64,000 bases of DNA from Puniceibacterium confluentis (GTDB taxonomy: Bacteria; Pseudomonadota; Alphaproteobacteria; Rhodobacterales; Rhodobacteraceae). The position numbers and the translations under genes were made by a program. The notes beneath the pieces were generated by a model that saw only the letters and a list, made by a program, of their open reading frames with translations, made no database searches and was not told the DNA's origin. The stretch is taken from NCBI RefSeq assembly GCF_007923445.1, contig NZ_VOJI01000001.1, positions 434,001-498,000 on the forward strand, written 5' to 3'. Within the stretch, counting starts at the first letter, position 1. Every line of letters begins with the position of its first letter. This document shows positions 27,792 through 36,297 of the stretch, one piece after another.

Positions 27792-29147
27792 ATGGCACGC
27801 ACCGACAAGCTTCGGCTTGGAACCTTCGTTTATACGTTCGGCTTTCATCCGGCGGCGTGGCTGCATCCCGGATCGGATGTGAAGGGCGCCAATGACATTG
27901 CGCATCTGGCGAAGGTGGCACAGATTTCCGAGGCCGCCTGTCTGGACTTCATGTTTTTTGCCGACAGCCCTGCCGCCGCTGTCGGTCACCCCGAGGCCCT
28001 GGCCCGCCAGCCGACAAAAATGAACCGGTTCGAGCCGATCACTGCGATCACCGCGCTGTCGATGGTGACGCAACGGCTGGGGTTCGTCGCAACTGCCTCG
28101 ACCAGCTACTACGAGCCTTACAATATTGCCCGGCTGTTCGGGTCGGCGGACCAGATTTCCCGCGGGCGCATCTGCTGGAATGTGGTGACTTCGGACCATG
28201 ACGAAACCGGTTACAACTACAACCGGCAGGGTCTGGACCCGCACGGCGACCGCTATGACCGGGGCGAGGAGTTTCTCGATGTGGTGCTGGGGCTGTGGGA
28301 CAGCTTTGAGGACGACGCCCTTCTGCTGGACCGCGAAAATGGCCTCTATCATGACAAGGACAAGCTGCATCAACTTGACCATGTCGGCCCGCATTTCCAG
28401 GTGCGCGGCCCGTTGAACATTGCCCGCACACCGCAGGGGCGGCCGGTGATTGCACCGGCCGGGGGGTCCGAACGCGGCAAGGAACTGGCGGCACGGACCG
28501 CCGAGGTGGTGTTTTCGCTGGCCTCGAACATCGACAAGAATCGCGCGTTTTACCAGGATGTGAAAGGGCGGATGGCCAGATATGGCCGCAAGCCCTCGGA
28601 CCTCAAGATCATGCCGGGGATCGTCATCAATGTCGGCGAGACGCGGGCCGAAGCCGAAGCGCGGGCGCAGGAAATGGTGGAGGTGATGCACCCGGAGGTT
28701 GGCCTGCTGATGCTGCAGGAATTCCTTGAAACCGACCTGCATGGTGCGGATCTGGACCAGCCGTTCCCGATGGAGCGGATGCCGGCCAGGGCCAAGGGCT
28801 CGGTGGCCATGTTCGAAGGCGTGAAGGAATTTGTAGAGCAGGGCCACAGCCTGCGCGCCTTGATCACCCATTATGCCCGTCAGCACACCGGCAACGGGTT
28901 GACCGGATCCTACCTAGAGGTCGCCGATTACATGCAGGAATGGTTCGAGACCGAGGCGGCGGACGGATTTATCCTGATGTGCCCGACCCTGCCCTCCAGT
29001 CTCGAGGATTTTACCCGGTTGGTGGTGCCCGAGCTGCAACGCCGGGGGCTGTTCCGCGCAGAATACGAGGGTGCGACCCTGCGCGAAAACCTGGGGCTGT
29101 CATTTCCGGTGAACCGCCATACCGCCGTCCGGGACGCGGCACGGTAG
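27792..29147 (+). CDS. LLM-class flavin-dependent monooxygenase (NtaA/SnaA/DszA family)
   Basis: This 451-residue bacterial-luciferase-like enzyme of the nitrilotriacetate/dibenzothiophene-sulfone monooxygenase branch has diagnostic segments RLGTFVYTFGFHPAAW, NRFEPITAITALSMVTQRLGF, GRICWNVVTS, and HFQVRGPLNIARTPQGRPVIAPAGGS. These are only partly quoted. It uses reduced FMN supplied by a separate reductase, and no reductase gene is adjacent. GGAGA lies 8 bases before the ATG at 27792. Its stop abuts the ATG of the FAD-linked oxidase gene, so the two are coupled. Substrate unknown. Confidence 0.85.
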   Translation: MARTDKLRLGTFVYTFGFHPAAWLHPGSDVKGANDIAHLAKVAQISEAACLDFMFFADSPAAAVGHPEALARQPTKMNRFEPITAITALSMVTQRLGFVATASTSYYEPYNIARLFGSADQISRGRICWNVVTSDHDETGYNYNRQGLDPHGDRYDRGEEFLDVVLGLWDSFEDDALLLDRENGLYHDKDKLHQLDHVGPHFQVRGPLNIARTPQGRPVIAPAGGSERGKELAARTAEVVFSLASNIDKNRAFYQDVKGRMARYGRKPSDLKIMPGIVINVGETRAEAEARAQEMVEVMHPEVGLLMLQEFLETDLHGADLDQPFPMERMPARAKGSVAMFEGVKEFVEQGHSLRALITHYARQHTGNGLTGSYLEVADYMQEWFETEAADGFILMCPTLPSSLEDFTRLVVPELQRRGLFRAEYEGATLRENLGLSFPVNRHTAVRDAAR

Positions 29148-30512
29148 ATGACCCATCCTGCGCTATCGGCCCTGACCGCCCGCTTTGGTCCGCGCATCGA
29201 AACCGGCGCTGCCCTGCGCGCGCAGCACGGCGCGGGCGACAGCTGGCACGCCCCGGCGCCGCCCGACGCGGTGCTGTATGCACTGACCACCGACGAGGTA
29301 TCGCAGGCGCTGGCGATCTGCCACGCGCACCGCTTTCCGGTGGTGGCGTTCGGGCACGGGTCGTCGATCGAAGGACAGACGCAGGCGGTGCAGGGCGGGC
29401 TGTGCCTCGATCTCACCCGGATGACGGCAATTCTGCGGGTTTCGGCCGGGGATATGGACGCGACGGTCGAGGCCGGCGTCACCCGGCAGCAGCTGAACAC
29501 GCATTTGCGCGACACCGGGCTGTTCCTGCCGATCGATGTGGGCGCACATGCGACGCTGGGCGGGCTGGCTTCGACCCGGGCGTCGGGCACGATGACGGTG
29601 CGGCATGGCACCATGCGGACGCTGGTGACGGGGCTGACCGTGGTGCTGGCGGACGGCGAAGTGATCCGCACCGGCGGGAGGGCGCGCAAATCGTCATCGG
29701 GCTATGACCTCACTGCGCTTTTTGTCGGGGCCGAGGGTACTCTGGGAGTGATCACTGAACTGACCCTGCGCCTGGCCGGCATCCCCGAGGCGGCGCGGGC
29801 GGGCCTGTACAGTTTCGCGCAGATTGCCGACGCCACGCAGACCGTGGTCGAGGCGCTGCAATGCGGGCTGTGTCTGAACCGGATCGAGCTGCTGGACGCG
29901 CTGCAGATGCGCGCGATCAACGCCTACAACCGGACCGACCAACCCGAGACCGCGACGCTGATGGTGGACATGACCGGCAGTGCCGCGCAGGTCGATGCCG
30001 ATCTCGCGAGCTTTGGCGCGCTGGCCGCCTCGCACGGCGCAACGGCAGCGCCCTGCCGCACTCCGGACGAATATGCCGCGCTCTGGGCGCTGCGGCATTC
30101 GGCGCTTTATGCGGCGCGCAGCCTGCGGCCCGGGTGCAAGAGCCTGTCAACCGACGTCTGTGTGCCGGTGACGCAGTTGCCGGAGCTCATTGCGGCGATT
30201 CAGTCCGAGGTCGCGGCGGCGGGCGTGGTGGCGCCGCTGCACGGCCATGTCGGGGACGGAAATTTCCATCTGGTGATGCTGTTCGATCCCGAGACGCCCG
30301 ACGAACAGGCGAAGGTCAGGGCGCTGAATGCCCGGCTTGTCGACATGGCGCTAGCCTGCGGTGGCACCGCGACGGGTGAGCATGGGGTGGGACTGGGCAA
30401 AAAGGAATATATGCTGGCAGAACACGGCGGTGCGCTGGATCTGATGCGGCGGCTGAAACGGGCTGTGGATCCGCAGGGAATCCTGAACCCGGGCAAGATC
30501 TTTGATCTGTAG
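29148..30512 (+). CDS. FAD-linked 2-hydroxyacid oxidase (D-lactate dehydrogenase / GlcD type)
   Basis: This 454-residue protein has an N-terminal FAD_binding_4 (PCMH) domain: VVAFGHGSSIEGQT, THLRDTGLFLPIDVGAHATLGGLAST and GLTVVLADGEVI. The C-terminal FAD-oxidase domain shows HGHVGDGNFH and GEHGVGLGKKEYM. These match cytochrome-linked D-lactate dehydrogenases and glycolate oxidase GlcD. The ATG directly follows the monooxygenase stop. The acid it oxidises may be the product of that monooxygenase pathway (inference). Confidence 0.85.
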   Translation: MTHPALSALTARFGPRIETGAALRAQHGAGDSWHAPAPPDAVLYALTTDEVSQALAICHAHRFPVVAFGHGSSIEGQTQAVQGGLCLDLTRMTAILRVSAGDMDATVEAGVTRQQLNTHLRDTGLFLPIDVGAHATLGGLASTRASGTMTVRHGTMRTLVTGLTVVLADGEVIRTGGRARKSSSGYDLTALFVGAEGTLGVITELTLRLAGIPEAARAGLYSFAQIADATQTVVEALQCGLCLNRIELLDALQMRAINAYNRTDQPETATLMVDMTGSAAQVDADLASFGALAASHGATAAPCRTPDEYAALWALRHSALYAARSLRPGCKSLSTDVCVPVTQLPELIAAIQSEVAAAGVVAPLHGHVGDGNFHLVMLFDPETPDEQAKVRALNARLVDMALACGGTATGEHGVGLGKKEYMLAEHGGALDLMRRLKRAVDPQGILNPGKIFDL

Positions 30513-30655
30513 GGCGCTCCCGGCCCTGGTGTGGCAGCGGCACGCGCCATCGGGCGCTTGTTCGGTGCGCAAGCTGGGAAGATTACGCCCAATAGATAGG
30601 CGGCCAATGGTGGAAACGCTCTTCCGTCACGGCTGAAATTGCGGTTTAGTGCTAA

Positions 30656-30667
30656 TTGTATACACAA
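30656..30667. promoter_or_regulatory. Candidate GntR (HutC-type) operator before the amino-acid ABC operon
   Basis: TTGTATACACAA at 30656-30667 contains TTGT/ACAA half sites around a GTATAC core, similar to published HutC-subfamily operators. A second ATACAC occurs at 30672-30677. It lies about 85 bases before the first gene of an operon whose last gene encodes a HutC-type regulator, which suggests autoregulation. Confidence 0.45.
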
Positions 30668-30750
30668 AAAGATACACGGCACATTGCGATGCCGGTCAGA
30701 CCAAAACCATCAATGATGCCCCCGCAAAGGGGCGCACAGGGAGTCTTCTC

Positions 30751-31575
30751 ATGCGCAAGCATTTACTCGCCGCCCTCACCGGCGCGGCCCTTCTGGTTGG
30801 AACCACCCTTACGGCCCAGGCGCAGGATGCGCTGGAGCGGGTCATGGCCGCCGGGACGCTCAAGGTCGGCACCGAAACCGCCTTTGCCCCGTTCGATTTC
30901 ATAGATGCCGGCAAGCACACCGGCCTGAACACCGACATCTATGCCGAGATCGGCAAGGACATGGGTGTCGAGATCGAATGGATCACGCTAGACTGGACCG
31001 GTGTCCTGCCCGGTCTGGAAGCGGGCCGCTTTGATGTTGTGGCGGGCCCGGCGACGATCACCAAGGAACGGATGCAGCGCTATCGGTTTTCCAGCCCGAT
31101 CGCCGAAGCAACGGTGGCCCTGCTCGTCGGTGCCGACAGCGCGGTCGCTGCCCCTTCGGACATCGCGGGCAAGCCGGTCGGCTCTGGCACCGGCACCGCG
31201 CAGCTGGCGCAGCTACAGGCCTATGGTGCGACGCTCGACCCGGCGCCGACCGAATACCGCGAATATGTCTCGTTCAACGAATCCTATGCGGACCTTGCCG
31301 CCGGCCGGATCGAGGCCGTTGCCAATTCGCTGCCCAACATCGCCTTTGTCGCCTCGCAGCGCCCCGAGGTGTTCAAGGTGGTGACCCCCGCCTTCGGCAC
31401 CCCGACCTATTTCGGCTTTCCGGGCCGGATCGAGCCGGAATTTTCCAGCCTGATGGACAAGATCGACGAGATCCTGCTGGCGATGAAGGCGGATGGCCGC
31501 ATGGCGGTGCTGCAGGAAAAATGGTTCGGCACCACCTTTGACATGCCGGACTACGTCACCGATCCCAGCATCTGA
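30751..31575 (+). CDS. Amino-acid ABC transporter, periplasmic binding protein
   Basis: This 274-residue family 3 solute-binding protein has a Sec signal peptide (LLAALTGAALLVGTTLTAQAQ). Typical segments are LKVGTETAFAPFDFID, the domain-2 region RFDVVAGPATITKERMQRYRFSSP, and a C-terminal MAVLQEKWFGTTFDMPDY. AGGGAG lies 8 bases before the ATG at 30751. It is the first gene of a five-gene operon (SBP, two permeases, ATPase, GntR). The ligand is not evident; a polar amino acid or opine-like compound is likely. Confidence 0.88.
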   Translation: MRKHLLAALTGAALLVGTTLTAQAQDALERVMAAGTLKVGTETAFAPFDFIDAGKHTGLNTDIYAEIGKDMGVEIEWITLDWTGVLPGLEAGRFDVVAGPATITKERMQRYRFSSPIAEATVALLVGADSAVAAPSDIAGKPVGSGTGTAQLAQLQAYGATLDPAPTEYREYVSFNESYADLAAGRIEAVANSLPNIAFVASQRPEVFKVVTPAFGTPTYFGFPGRIEPEFSSLMDKIDEILLAMKADGRMAVLQEKWFGTTFDMPDYVTDPSI

Positions 31576-31583
31576 TCGCCGCC

Positions 31584-31619
31584 TGTGCTGCGGGGCAGCC
31601 CGGCGGGCCCCGCAGCACA
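31584..31619 (+). other. Intercistronic hairpin after the binding-protein gene
   Basis: TGTGCTGCGGGGC (31584-31596) and GCCCCGCAGCACA (31607-31619) form a perfect 13-bp stem with a 10-base loop and no T run. Such structures stabilise the upstream mRNA and reduce read-through, giving excess binding protein relative to membrane parts. Confidence 0.7.
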
Positions 31620-31643
31620 TACCCAGACAGGACGTACCGTGCC

Positions 31644-32288
31644 ATGACCTGGTCCTTGTTCCAGCTGCTGCTACAGGCCTCGCTGATGACGATCTTTGTC
31701 AGCGCCATTTCGATTTGTGCCGGCCTGGCCATTGCCGTGGTCCTGTCGGCGTTGCGGATGTCGGGCAATCGCCTGGCGTACGCGGGCGCCGGGCTGTTCA
31801 TATCCTTCTTTCGCGGCGTGCCGCTGCTGGTGCAGCTGTTGTTGATCTTCAACCTGCTGCCGGTCATCGGCATCACCCTGCCCAGCCTCGCCACCGCGAT
31901 CATCGGCCTGTCACTGTGTACGGCCGCCTATCAGGCGGAAAACCTGCGGGGTGGCTTTGAAGGTGTGCCCATCGGCCTGATCGAAAGCGCCGAGATGGCC
32001 GGGTTTTCCCGGATGCAGGCATTTGTGTATATCCGCACGCCCATCGCGTTGCGCCTGACCTTTCCGGCGCTGGTGAACGAGGCGATCCTGATCCTGAAAT
32101 CTTCGTCCCTGGTGTCGGTGGTGGGCCTCGTCGAGCTGACCAAGATGGCGCAGAATCTGTCGGCATCGACCTATCAGCCGCTGCCGATCTTTGCGTCGGC
32201 AGGATTGATCTATCTTGTGATCAACCTCATCGTCGCCCTGGCCGCCCGTCGCGCCGAGGCTGCCCTGCCCGGACTGCCTGCCAAATGA
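31644..32288 (+). CDS. Amino-acid ABC transporter permease 1
   Basis: This 214-residue HisM/HisQ-type permease has about five helices. It shows the conserved SFFRGVPLLVQLLLIF motif, and the EAA loop reads GLIESAEMAGFSRMQAFVYIRTP. It overlaps the next permease gene by 4 bases (ATGA), and the two proteins are expected to form a heterodimeric channel. Confidence 0.9.
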   Translation: MTWSLFQLLLQASLMTIFVSAISICAGLAIAVVLSALRMSGNRLAYAGAGLFISFFRGVPLLVQLLLIFNLLPVIGITLPSLATAIIGLSLCTAAYQAENLRGGFEGVPIGLIESAEMAGFSRMQAFVYIRTPIALRLTFPALVNEAILILKSSSLVSVVGLVELTKMAQNLSASTYQPLPIFASAGLIYLVINLIVALAARRAEAALPGLPAK

Positions 32289-32947
32289 GTTTTGATTTCG
32301 CCGTCATTCTTGCCAAGGGGCCACAGATTCTTGCCGGTCTGGGCGTCACGATCCTGATCTGGGTGGTCGGCACGGCGCTGGCCGTGGCGCTGGGCTTTGT
32401 CGTCGCCACCGCGCGCCGGTTCGGGGGGCCGCTGGTCAACGCGGTCCTGGCGGTCCCGGTCGAGGTGCTGCGCGGCACACCGTTCCTCGTGCAGATCTTC
32501 CTGCTGTATTTCGGCGGTCCGTATATCGGCCTGCGGCTGGATCCGGTCACGGCCGGGTTGCTGGGCCTGTCGGTCTATGGTGCCGCCTATTATTCCGAGA
32601 TCTTCCGGGCGGGCTATCAATCGGTGCCACCGGGACATGTCGAGGCGGCAGAGTGTGTCGGTCTTTCCCGGGGCCAGACGATCCTGTTCATCCTGCTGCC
32701 GGAAATGGCGCTGCTGGTGCTGCCGCCCTCGCTGAACATGTCGGTGATCCTGCTCAAGGACACCGCGCTTCTGTCGTTGATCACGGTGCCGGAAATGACC
32801 ATGACGGTCAGTGCCATCGGCAGCCAGCAGTATGCCTTTGTCGAATCCATCGTGGTGCTGGCCCTTGTCTACTGGGGCCTTGTCGAGCTTGCCAACTGGC
32901 TGGGCCGCTTTACCGAACGCAAAATATCCAAACTGAGTGTGACATGA
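32285..32947 (+). CDS. Amino-acid ABC transporter permease 2
   Basis: This 220-residue partner permease shows EVLRGTPFLVQIFLLYFGGPY near residue 60 and the EAA loop VPPGHVEAAECVGLSRGQTI. It overlaps both neighbours by 4 bases, which indicates tightly coupled translation within the operon. Confidence 0.9.
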   Translation: MSFDFAVILAKGPQILAGLGVTILIWVVGTALAVALGFVVATARRFGGPLVNAVLAVPVEVLRGTPFLVQIFLLYFGGPYIGLRLDPVTAGLLGLSVYGAAYYSEIFRAGYQSVPPGHVEAAECVGLSRGQTILFILLPEMALLVLPPSLNMSVILLKDTALLSLITVPEMTMTVSAIGSQQYAFVESIVVLALVYWGLVELANWLGRFTERKISKLSVT

Positions 32948-33732
32948 CCCAGAGCGCCATCAGCATCCAGAATGTCAGCAAGCAGTTCGGCGACACCATC
33001 GTGCTGCGCGACATCAATCTCGAGGTGCCACGCGGGCAGGTGTCCTGCCTGATCGGGCCGTCCGGGTCGGGCAAATCCACCCTGCTGCGCTGCATGGCAG
33101 GTCTCGAGCACGCCGACGCCGGCACGATCACGATCGAGGGCGCGCCGCTGGGCTTTGTCGAGGGGCCGGACGGGCGGCGGCGCCAGAGTGCGGCCGAACT
33201 GCGCCGCGCGCGGTCCAGGATCGGCATGGTGTTTCAGCAATTCAACCTGTGGCCGCACATGACGGCGCTGGGAAACGTCTCTGCCGCGCTGCGCCGGGTG
33301 CGCAGGATGCCCCGCAAGGAGGCCGAGGACAAGGCGATGGCGCAGCTGGAGAAGGTCGATCTTGCGGCCCGCGCGCATCACTACCCGTCACAACTGTCCG
33401 GCGGACAGCAGCAGCGCGTGGCGATTGCCCGGGCGCTGGCGCTGGACCCGACGATCATGCTGTTTGACGAACCGACCTCGGCGCTGGATCCGGAACTGAC
33501 CGGCGAGGTGCTGAACGTGATGCGCGCCCTGGCGGACGAGGGCATGACCATGGTGGTGGTGACACACGAGATCGGGTTTGCCGCCTCGGTCGGGAACAAG
33601 GTCTGTTTCCTCGATCACGGGCGGCTGCTGTTTCACGACACCCCGGACAAGGTTTTCGCGGCGCCACGCAATCCGCGTCTGGAGCAGTTCCTGGACACCT
33701 ATCTCGACCGCGGGGCGTTTCTGGTGCAGTAG
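32944..33732 (+). CDS. Amino-acid ABC transporter ATP-binding protein
   Basis: This 262-residue ATPase of the GlnQ/HisP type has Walker A GPSGSGKST, FQQFNLWPHMT (Q loop), signature LSGGQQQRVAIARAL, Walker [15 protein letters not shown] and the switch VTHEIGFA. An insertion GFVEGPDGRRRQSAAEL between Walker A and the Q loop is longer than in HisP. It starts at the ATG at 32944, overlapping the permease stop. Confidence 0.93.
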   Translation: MTQSAISIQNVSKQFGDTIVLRDINLEVPRGQVSCLIGPSGSGKSTLLRCMAGLEHADAGTITIEGAPLGFVEGPDGRRRQSAAELRRARSRIGMVFQQFNLWPHMTALGNVSAALRRVRRMPRKEAEDKAMAQLEKVDLAARAHHYPSQLSGGQQQRVAIARALALDPTIMLFDEPTSALDPELTGEVLNVMRALADEGMTMVVVTHEIGFAASVGNKVCFLDHGRLLFHDTPDKVFAAPRNPRLEQFLDTYLDRGAFLVQ

Positions 33733-33783
33733 GGGGTGTCGGCACGTCCGCGACGACGGGGGGAAGGGCAGGGAGCAGGCCAG

Positions 33784-34527
33784 ATGACGCAGCCGCCAAC
33801 GCGGATCAGCCAGCACGACCGGATCACCGAAGACATCCGCCGGATGATCGTGTCGGGAGACTGGGCGCCGGGGCACCAGCTGCCGGTGGAAACCGCGATG
33901 GCCGAAACCTATGGCGTGTCGCGGATGACGATGAACAAGGCGCTGACCCGGCTGGCGCGCGAAGGCTATCTGATCCGGCGCAAGAAACGCGGCACATTTG
34001 TTGCGCAGCCGCGGGCACAGTCAGCGATCATGGAGATCGCCGATATCGAGGCCGAGGTCCGCGCCATGGGCCAGGACTACCGGTTTGCGCTGCGGTCACG
34101 CGGGGCGCGGGCGCTCGGAGCGGCGGAGGCGGACGAAATCGGCAGCGGCGCCGAGGAGGGGCAGGCGGCGCTGCGGCTCGAAGGGTTGCACAGCGCCAAT
34201 GGCCAGCCGTTCTGCCTGGAGACCCGGCTGGTCAATCCCGCCCGCGCCGACGGTGTGCTGGATCAGGATTTCAGCACCACCCCGCCGGGAAGCTGGCTGC
34301 TGCGACAGGTGCCATGGAGCGAGGCCAGTCATCGTATCCGGGCACTGAATGCCGGTGCCGCGCTGGCGGAACAACTGGCGTTGCGAGAGGGTGACGCCTG
34401 TCTGGAAATCGTCCGCCGGACCCGCACCGCCGAAGGCTGGGTGACCTGGGCGCGGCTGGTCTATCCCGGCGACAGTCACCAGTTGGTGGCCGCCTTTGCG
34501 CCGCGCGCCAAGACCGAACAGCGGTAG
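33784..34527 (+). CDS. GntR-family regulator, HutC subfamily
   Basis: This 247-residue regulator has an N-terminal winged HTH: ITEDIRRMIVSGDWAPGHQLP, then YGVSRMTMNKALTRL and GTFVAQP. The UTRA ligand-binding domain has LHSANGQPFCLETRLVNP and the late AVTAW-like segment RTRTAEGWVTWARLVYPG. The ATG at 33784 follows AGGGAG. It is the last gene of the amino-acid ABC operon and the likely repressor acting at the site near 30656. It converges on the RpiR gene 14 bases away. HutC proteins sense urocanate, but no hut enzymes other than an FGAse-like gene are nearby. Confidence 0.88.
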   Translation: MTQPPTRISQHDRITEDIRRMIVSGDWAPGHQLPVETAMAETYGVSRMTMNKALTRLAREGYLIRRKKRGTFVAQPRAQSAIMEIADIEAEVRAMGQDYRFALRSRGARALGAAEADEIGSGAEEGQAALRLEGLHSANGQPFCLETRLVNPARADGVLDQDFSTTPPGSWLLRQVPWSEASHRIRALNAGAALAEQLALREGDACLEIVRRTRTAEGWVTWARLVYPGDSHQLVAAFAPRAKTEQR

Positions 34528-34541
34528 CGCCCTGCACCGGC

Positions 34542-35414
34542 TTACGTGAACTTGCGGAACATCTTGGTCTGATCGAACATCTCTTCCAGGGTTTCCATCC
34601 TGTGGCGCGTGTCGTCCCATAACAGGGCCTGAACTGCCGAAATCATGGTTTCGACCAGCAGCAGCGGGGTGGCCAGAGAATCCCAGGCCGAGGGCACGAC
34701 GATCCGGCTGGACAAGCAGATTTCGGACAGCGTGTGGATCGGCGAACGCCACTGGTCGGTGACCAGGATCACCCGCCCGCCGCGTGCCGCCGCCATCTCG
34801 GCCAGTTTGAGAGTGTTGTTTTCATACCGGCGCATGTCGAAGACGATAAAGATATCCCCCTCGCGCGCGTCCAGCAGGTCGTGCGGCCAGCTGGTCGAAT
34901 TCGAGCGGATGTGCGTCACCCCGGGGCGGATCACCTGCATGTGCAGGAACAGATACTCCGCCAGTGTGTGGCTGATGCGCCCGCCGACAATGTGCACCTT
35001 GTGGTCAGTATCGGCGATCAGCGCGCAGGCGGCGTCAAAAGCCCCGGGTTCGATCTGTGCCAGCGAATGGCGGATATTGTCGATCACCGCTTCGGTAAAG
35101 CGGTTGAGGATATGGCCGGAGGGCGCACCTTCGGCCCAGTTGTCGTACTTGGCGATCGGATTCTTTACCTTGGCACGCAGCTCTTCGCGCAATTCAGCCT
35201 GGAAATCGGGGTATCCGGCAAAGCCCAGCTTTTGCACCATGCGCAGGACCGTTGGACCCGAGACCCCGGCGTCGCGCGCCAGCGCCGACAGCGGACCGAG
35301 CCCGCTGGCCGGGTAATTTTCCAGTATGGCATGGGCCAGTTGCCGTTCGGCACGGGTCAGGGTGTCGAACCCGGACTGGATGCGTTCGGCAATGGTCAGG
35401 TCTGTGCTTGGCAC
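34542..35414 (-). CDS. MurR/RpiR-family transcriptional regulator
   Basis: This 290-residue regulator has an N-terminal HTH_6 domain (ALARDAGVSGPTVLRMVQKLGFAG) and a C-terminal SIS domain (about 130-265; VHIVGGRISHTLAEYLF and FIVFDMRRYENNTLKLAEMA). The start is a GTG at 35414, with only a weak AGG upstream. It is divergent from the FGAse-TRAP-ligase operon and almost certainly controls it. SIS domains usually bind phosphosugars, yet the operon looks nitrogen-related, so the effector is open. Confidence 0.88.
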   Translation of the reverse strand: MPSTDLTIAERIQSGFDTLTRAERQLAHAILENYPASGLGPLSALARDAGVSGPTVLRMVQKLGFAGYPDFQAELREELRAKVKNPIAKYDNWAEGAPSGHILNRFTEAVIDNIRHSLAQIEPGAFDAACALIADTDHKVHIVGGRISHTLAEYLFLHMQVIRPGVTHIRSNSTSWPHDLLDAREGDIFIVFDMRRYENNTLKLAEMAAARGGRVILVTDQWRSPIHTLSEICLSSRIVVPSAWDSLATPLLLVETMISAVQALLWDDTRHRMETLEEMFDQTKMFRKFT

Positions 35415-35432
35415 GGGAATCGCCTGCTTTGA

Positions 35433-35444
35433 TAACTTTCGTTA
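35433..35444. promoter_or_regulatory. Candidate RpiR operator in the divergent promoter region
   Basis: TAAC (35433-35436) and GTTA (35441-35444) form an inverted repeat with a 4-base centre inside GATAACTTTCGTTACA, 19 bases before the RpiR start. An AT-rich stretch with GTGAAATTTATTAC (35461-35474) and a TTGACA (35484-35489) follows towards the operon. The 118-base region is the most AT-rich nearby. Confidence 0.4.
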
Positions 35445-35532
35445 CAGCAGTTTAGCAGATGTGAAATTTATTACATTAAGTGATTGACAGAATCTTCGCC
35501 TTTCCAGAAAGTCTTGGGAAAACGGGGGAAAG

Positions 35533-36297
35533 ATGACAGGGACTGCGACTCCAGAAACGCCGGTCTGCACGGTGCGCCCCGGCGGCAGCGCCTCGGATAT
35601 CGTGCTGGTCTGCGAGCATGCGTCGGCGTTCATCCCCGCTGAACTGAACGCGCTGGGCCTGTCCGAAGCCGATCAGAAGAGCCATGCGGCCTGGGACCCC
35701 GGTGCACTGGCGGTGGCCGGTGCGATGGCCGCCTCGCTGGACTGCGCTCTGGTGGCATCGACGATTTCGCGCCTCGTCTACGACTGCAATCGCCCGCCAG
35801 AGGCGCAGGACGCGATGCCTGCGCAAAGCGAACGGGTGGTTGTGCCGGGCAATGCCGATCTGGGGGCCGTCGAGAGGGCCGCGCGCACGCAGCGCTATTA
35901 CCTGCCGTTCCGCGCCGCGGTGGCGGACCAGATCACGGCGCGAACCGCGCCTGTTCTGGTGACCATCCACAGTTTCACACCTGTCTATCATGGACAGCCG
36001 CGCGCAGTGGAAATCGGCATTTTGCACGATGCGGACTCGCGCCTGGCCGATGCGATGCTGGAGAGCGCGGCGCAGCACACACAACTCAACACCCTGCGCA
36101 ACGCGCCTTACGGGCCCGGCGACGGGGTGACCCACACCCTGCGCGAACATGCGCTGGTGCAGGGGCATCGCAACGTGATGATCGAGATCCGCAATGACCT
36201 GATCGCCACGCCCGAAACGCAGGATGCAATGGCGGCGATGCTGTGTGGCTGGCTGACACAGGCGTTGGCCAGGGTCTCCGGGGGGCAGGATGCGTAA
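35533..36297 (+). CDS. N-formylglutamate amidohydrolase-like hydrolase
   Basis: This 254-residue member of the FGase family (PF05013) of zinc-dependent amidohydrolases shows ASDIVLVCEHASAFIP, AAWDPGALAVA, RLVYDCNRPP, TIHSFTPVYHG and VMIEIRNDL. Classical HutG frees glutamate from N-formylglutamate in histidine breakdown. The rest of the hut pathway is absent here. Next to a TRAP importer and a glutamine-synthetase-like ligase it may instead cleave a gamma-glutamyl or N-acyl glutamate intermediate (inference). The ATG follows GGGGGAAAG. The following gene starts 8 bases inside its end. Confidence 0.85.
   Translation: MTGTATPETPVCTVRPGGSASDIVLVCEHASAFIPAELNALGLSEADQKSHAAWDPGALAVAGAMAASLDCALVASTISRLVYDCNRPPEAQDAMPAQSERVVVPGNADLGAVERAARTQRYYLPFRAAVADQITARTAPVLVTIHSFTPVYHGQPRAVEIGILHDADSRLADAMLESAAQHTQLNTLRNAPYGPGDGVTHTLREHALVQGHRNVMIEIRNDLIATPETQDAMAAMLCGWLTQALARVSGGQDA

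Noticed and set aside
35533-36297. Reading the FGase-like gene as part of a histidine utilisation (hut) operon
   Set aside because: A HutC-type regulator is nearby, but hutH, hutU and hutI are absent and the operon partners are a TRAP importer, a GS-like ligase and dehydrogenases.
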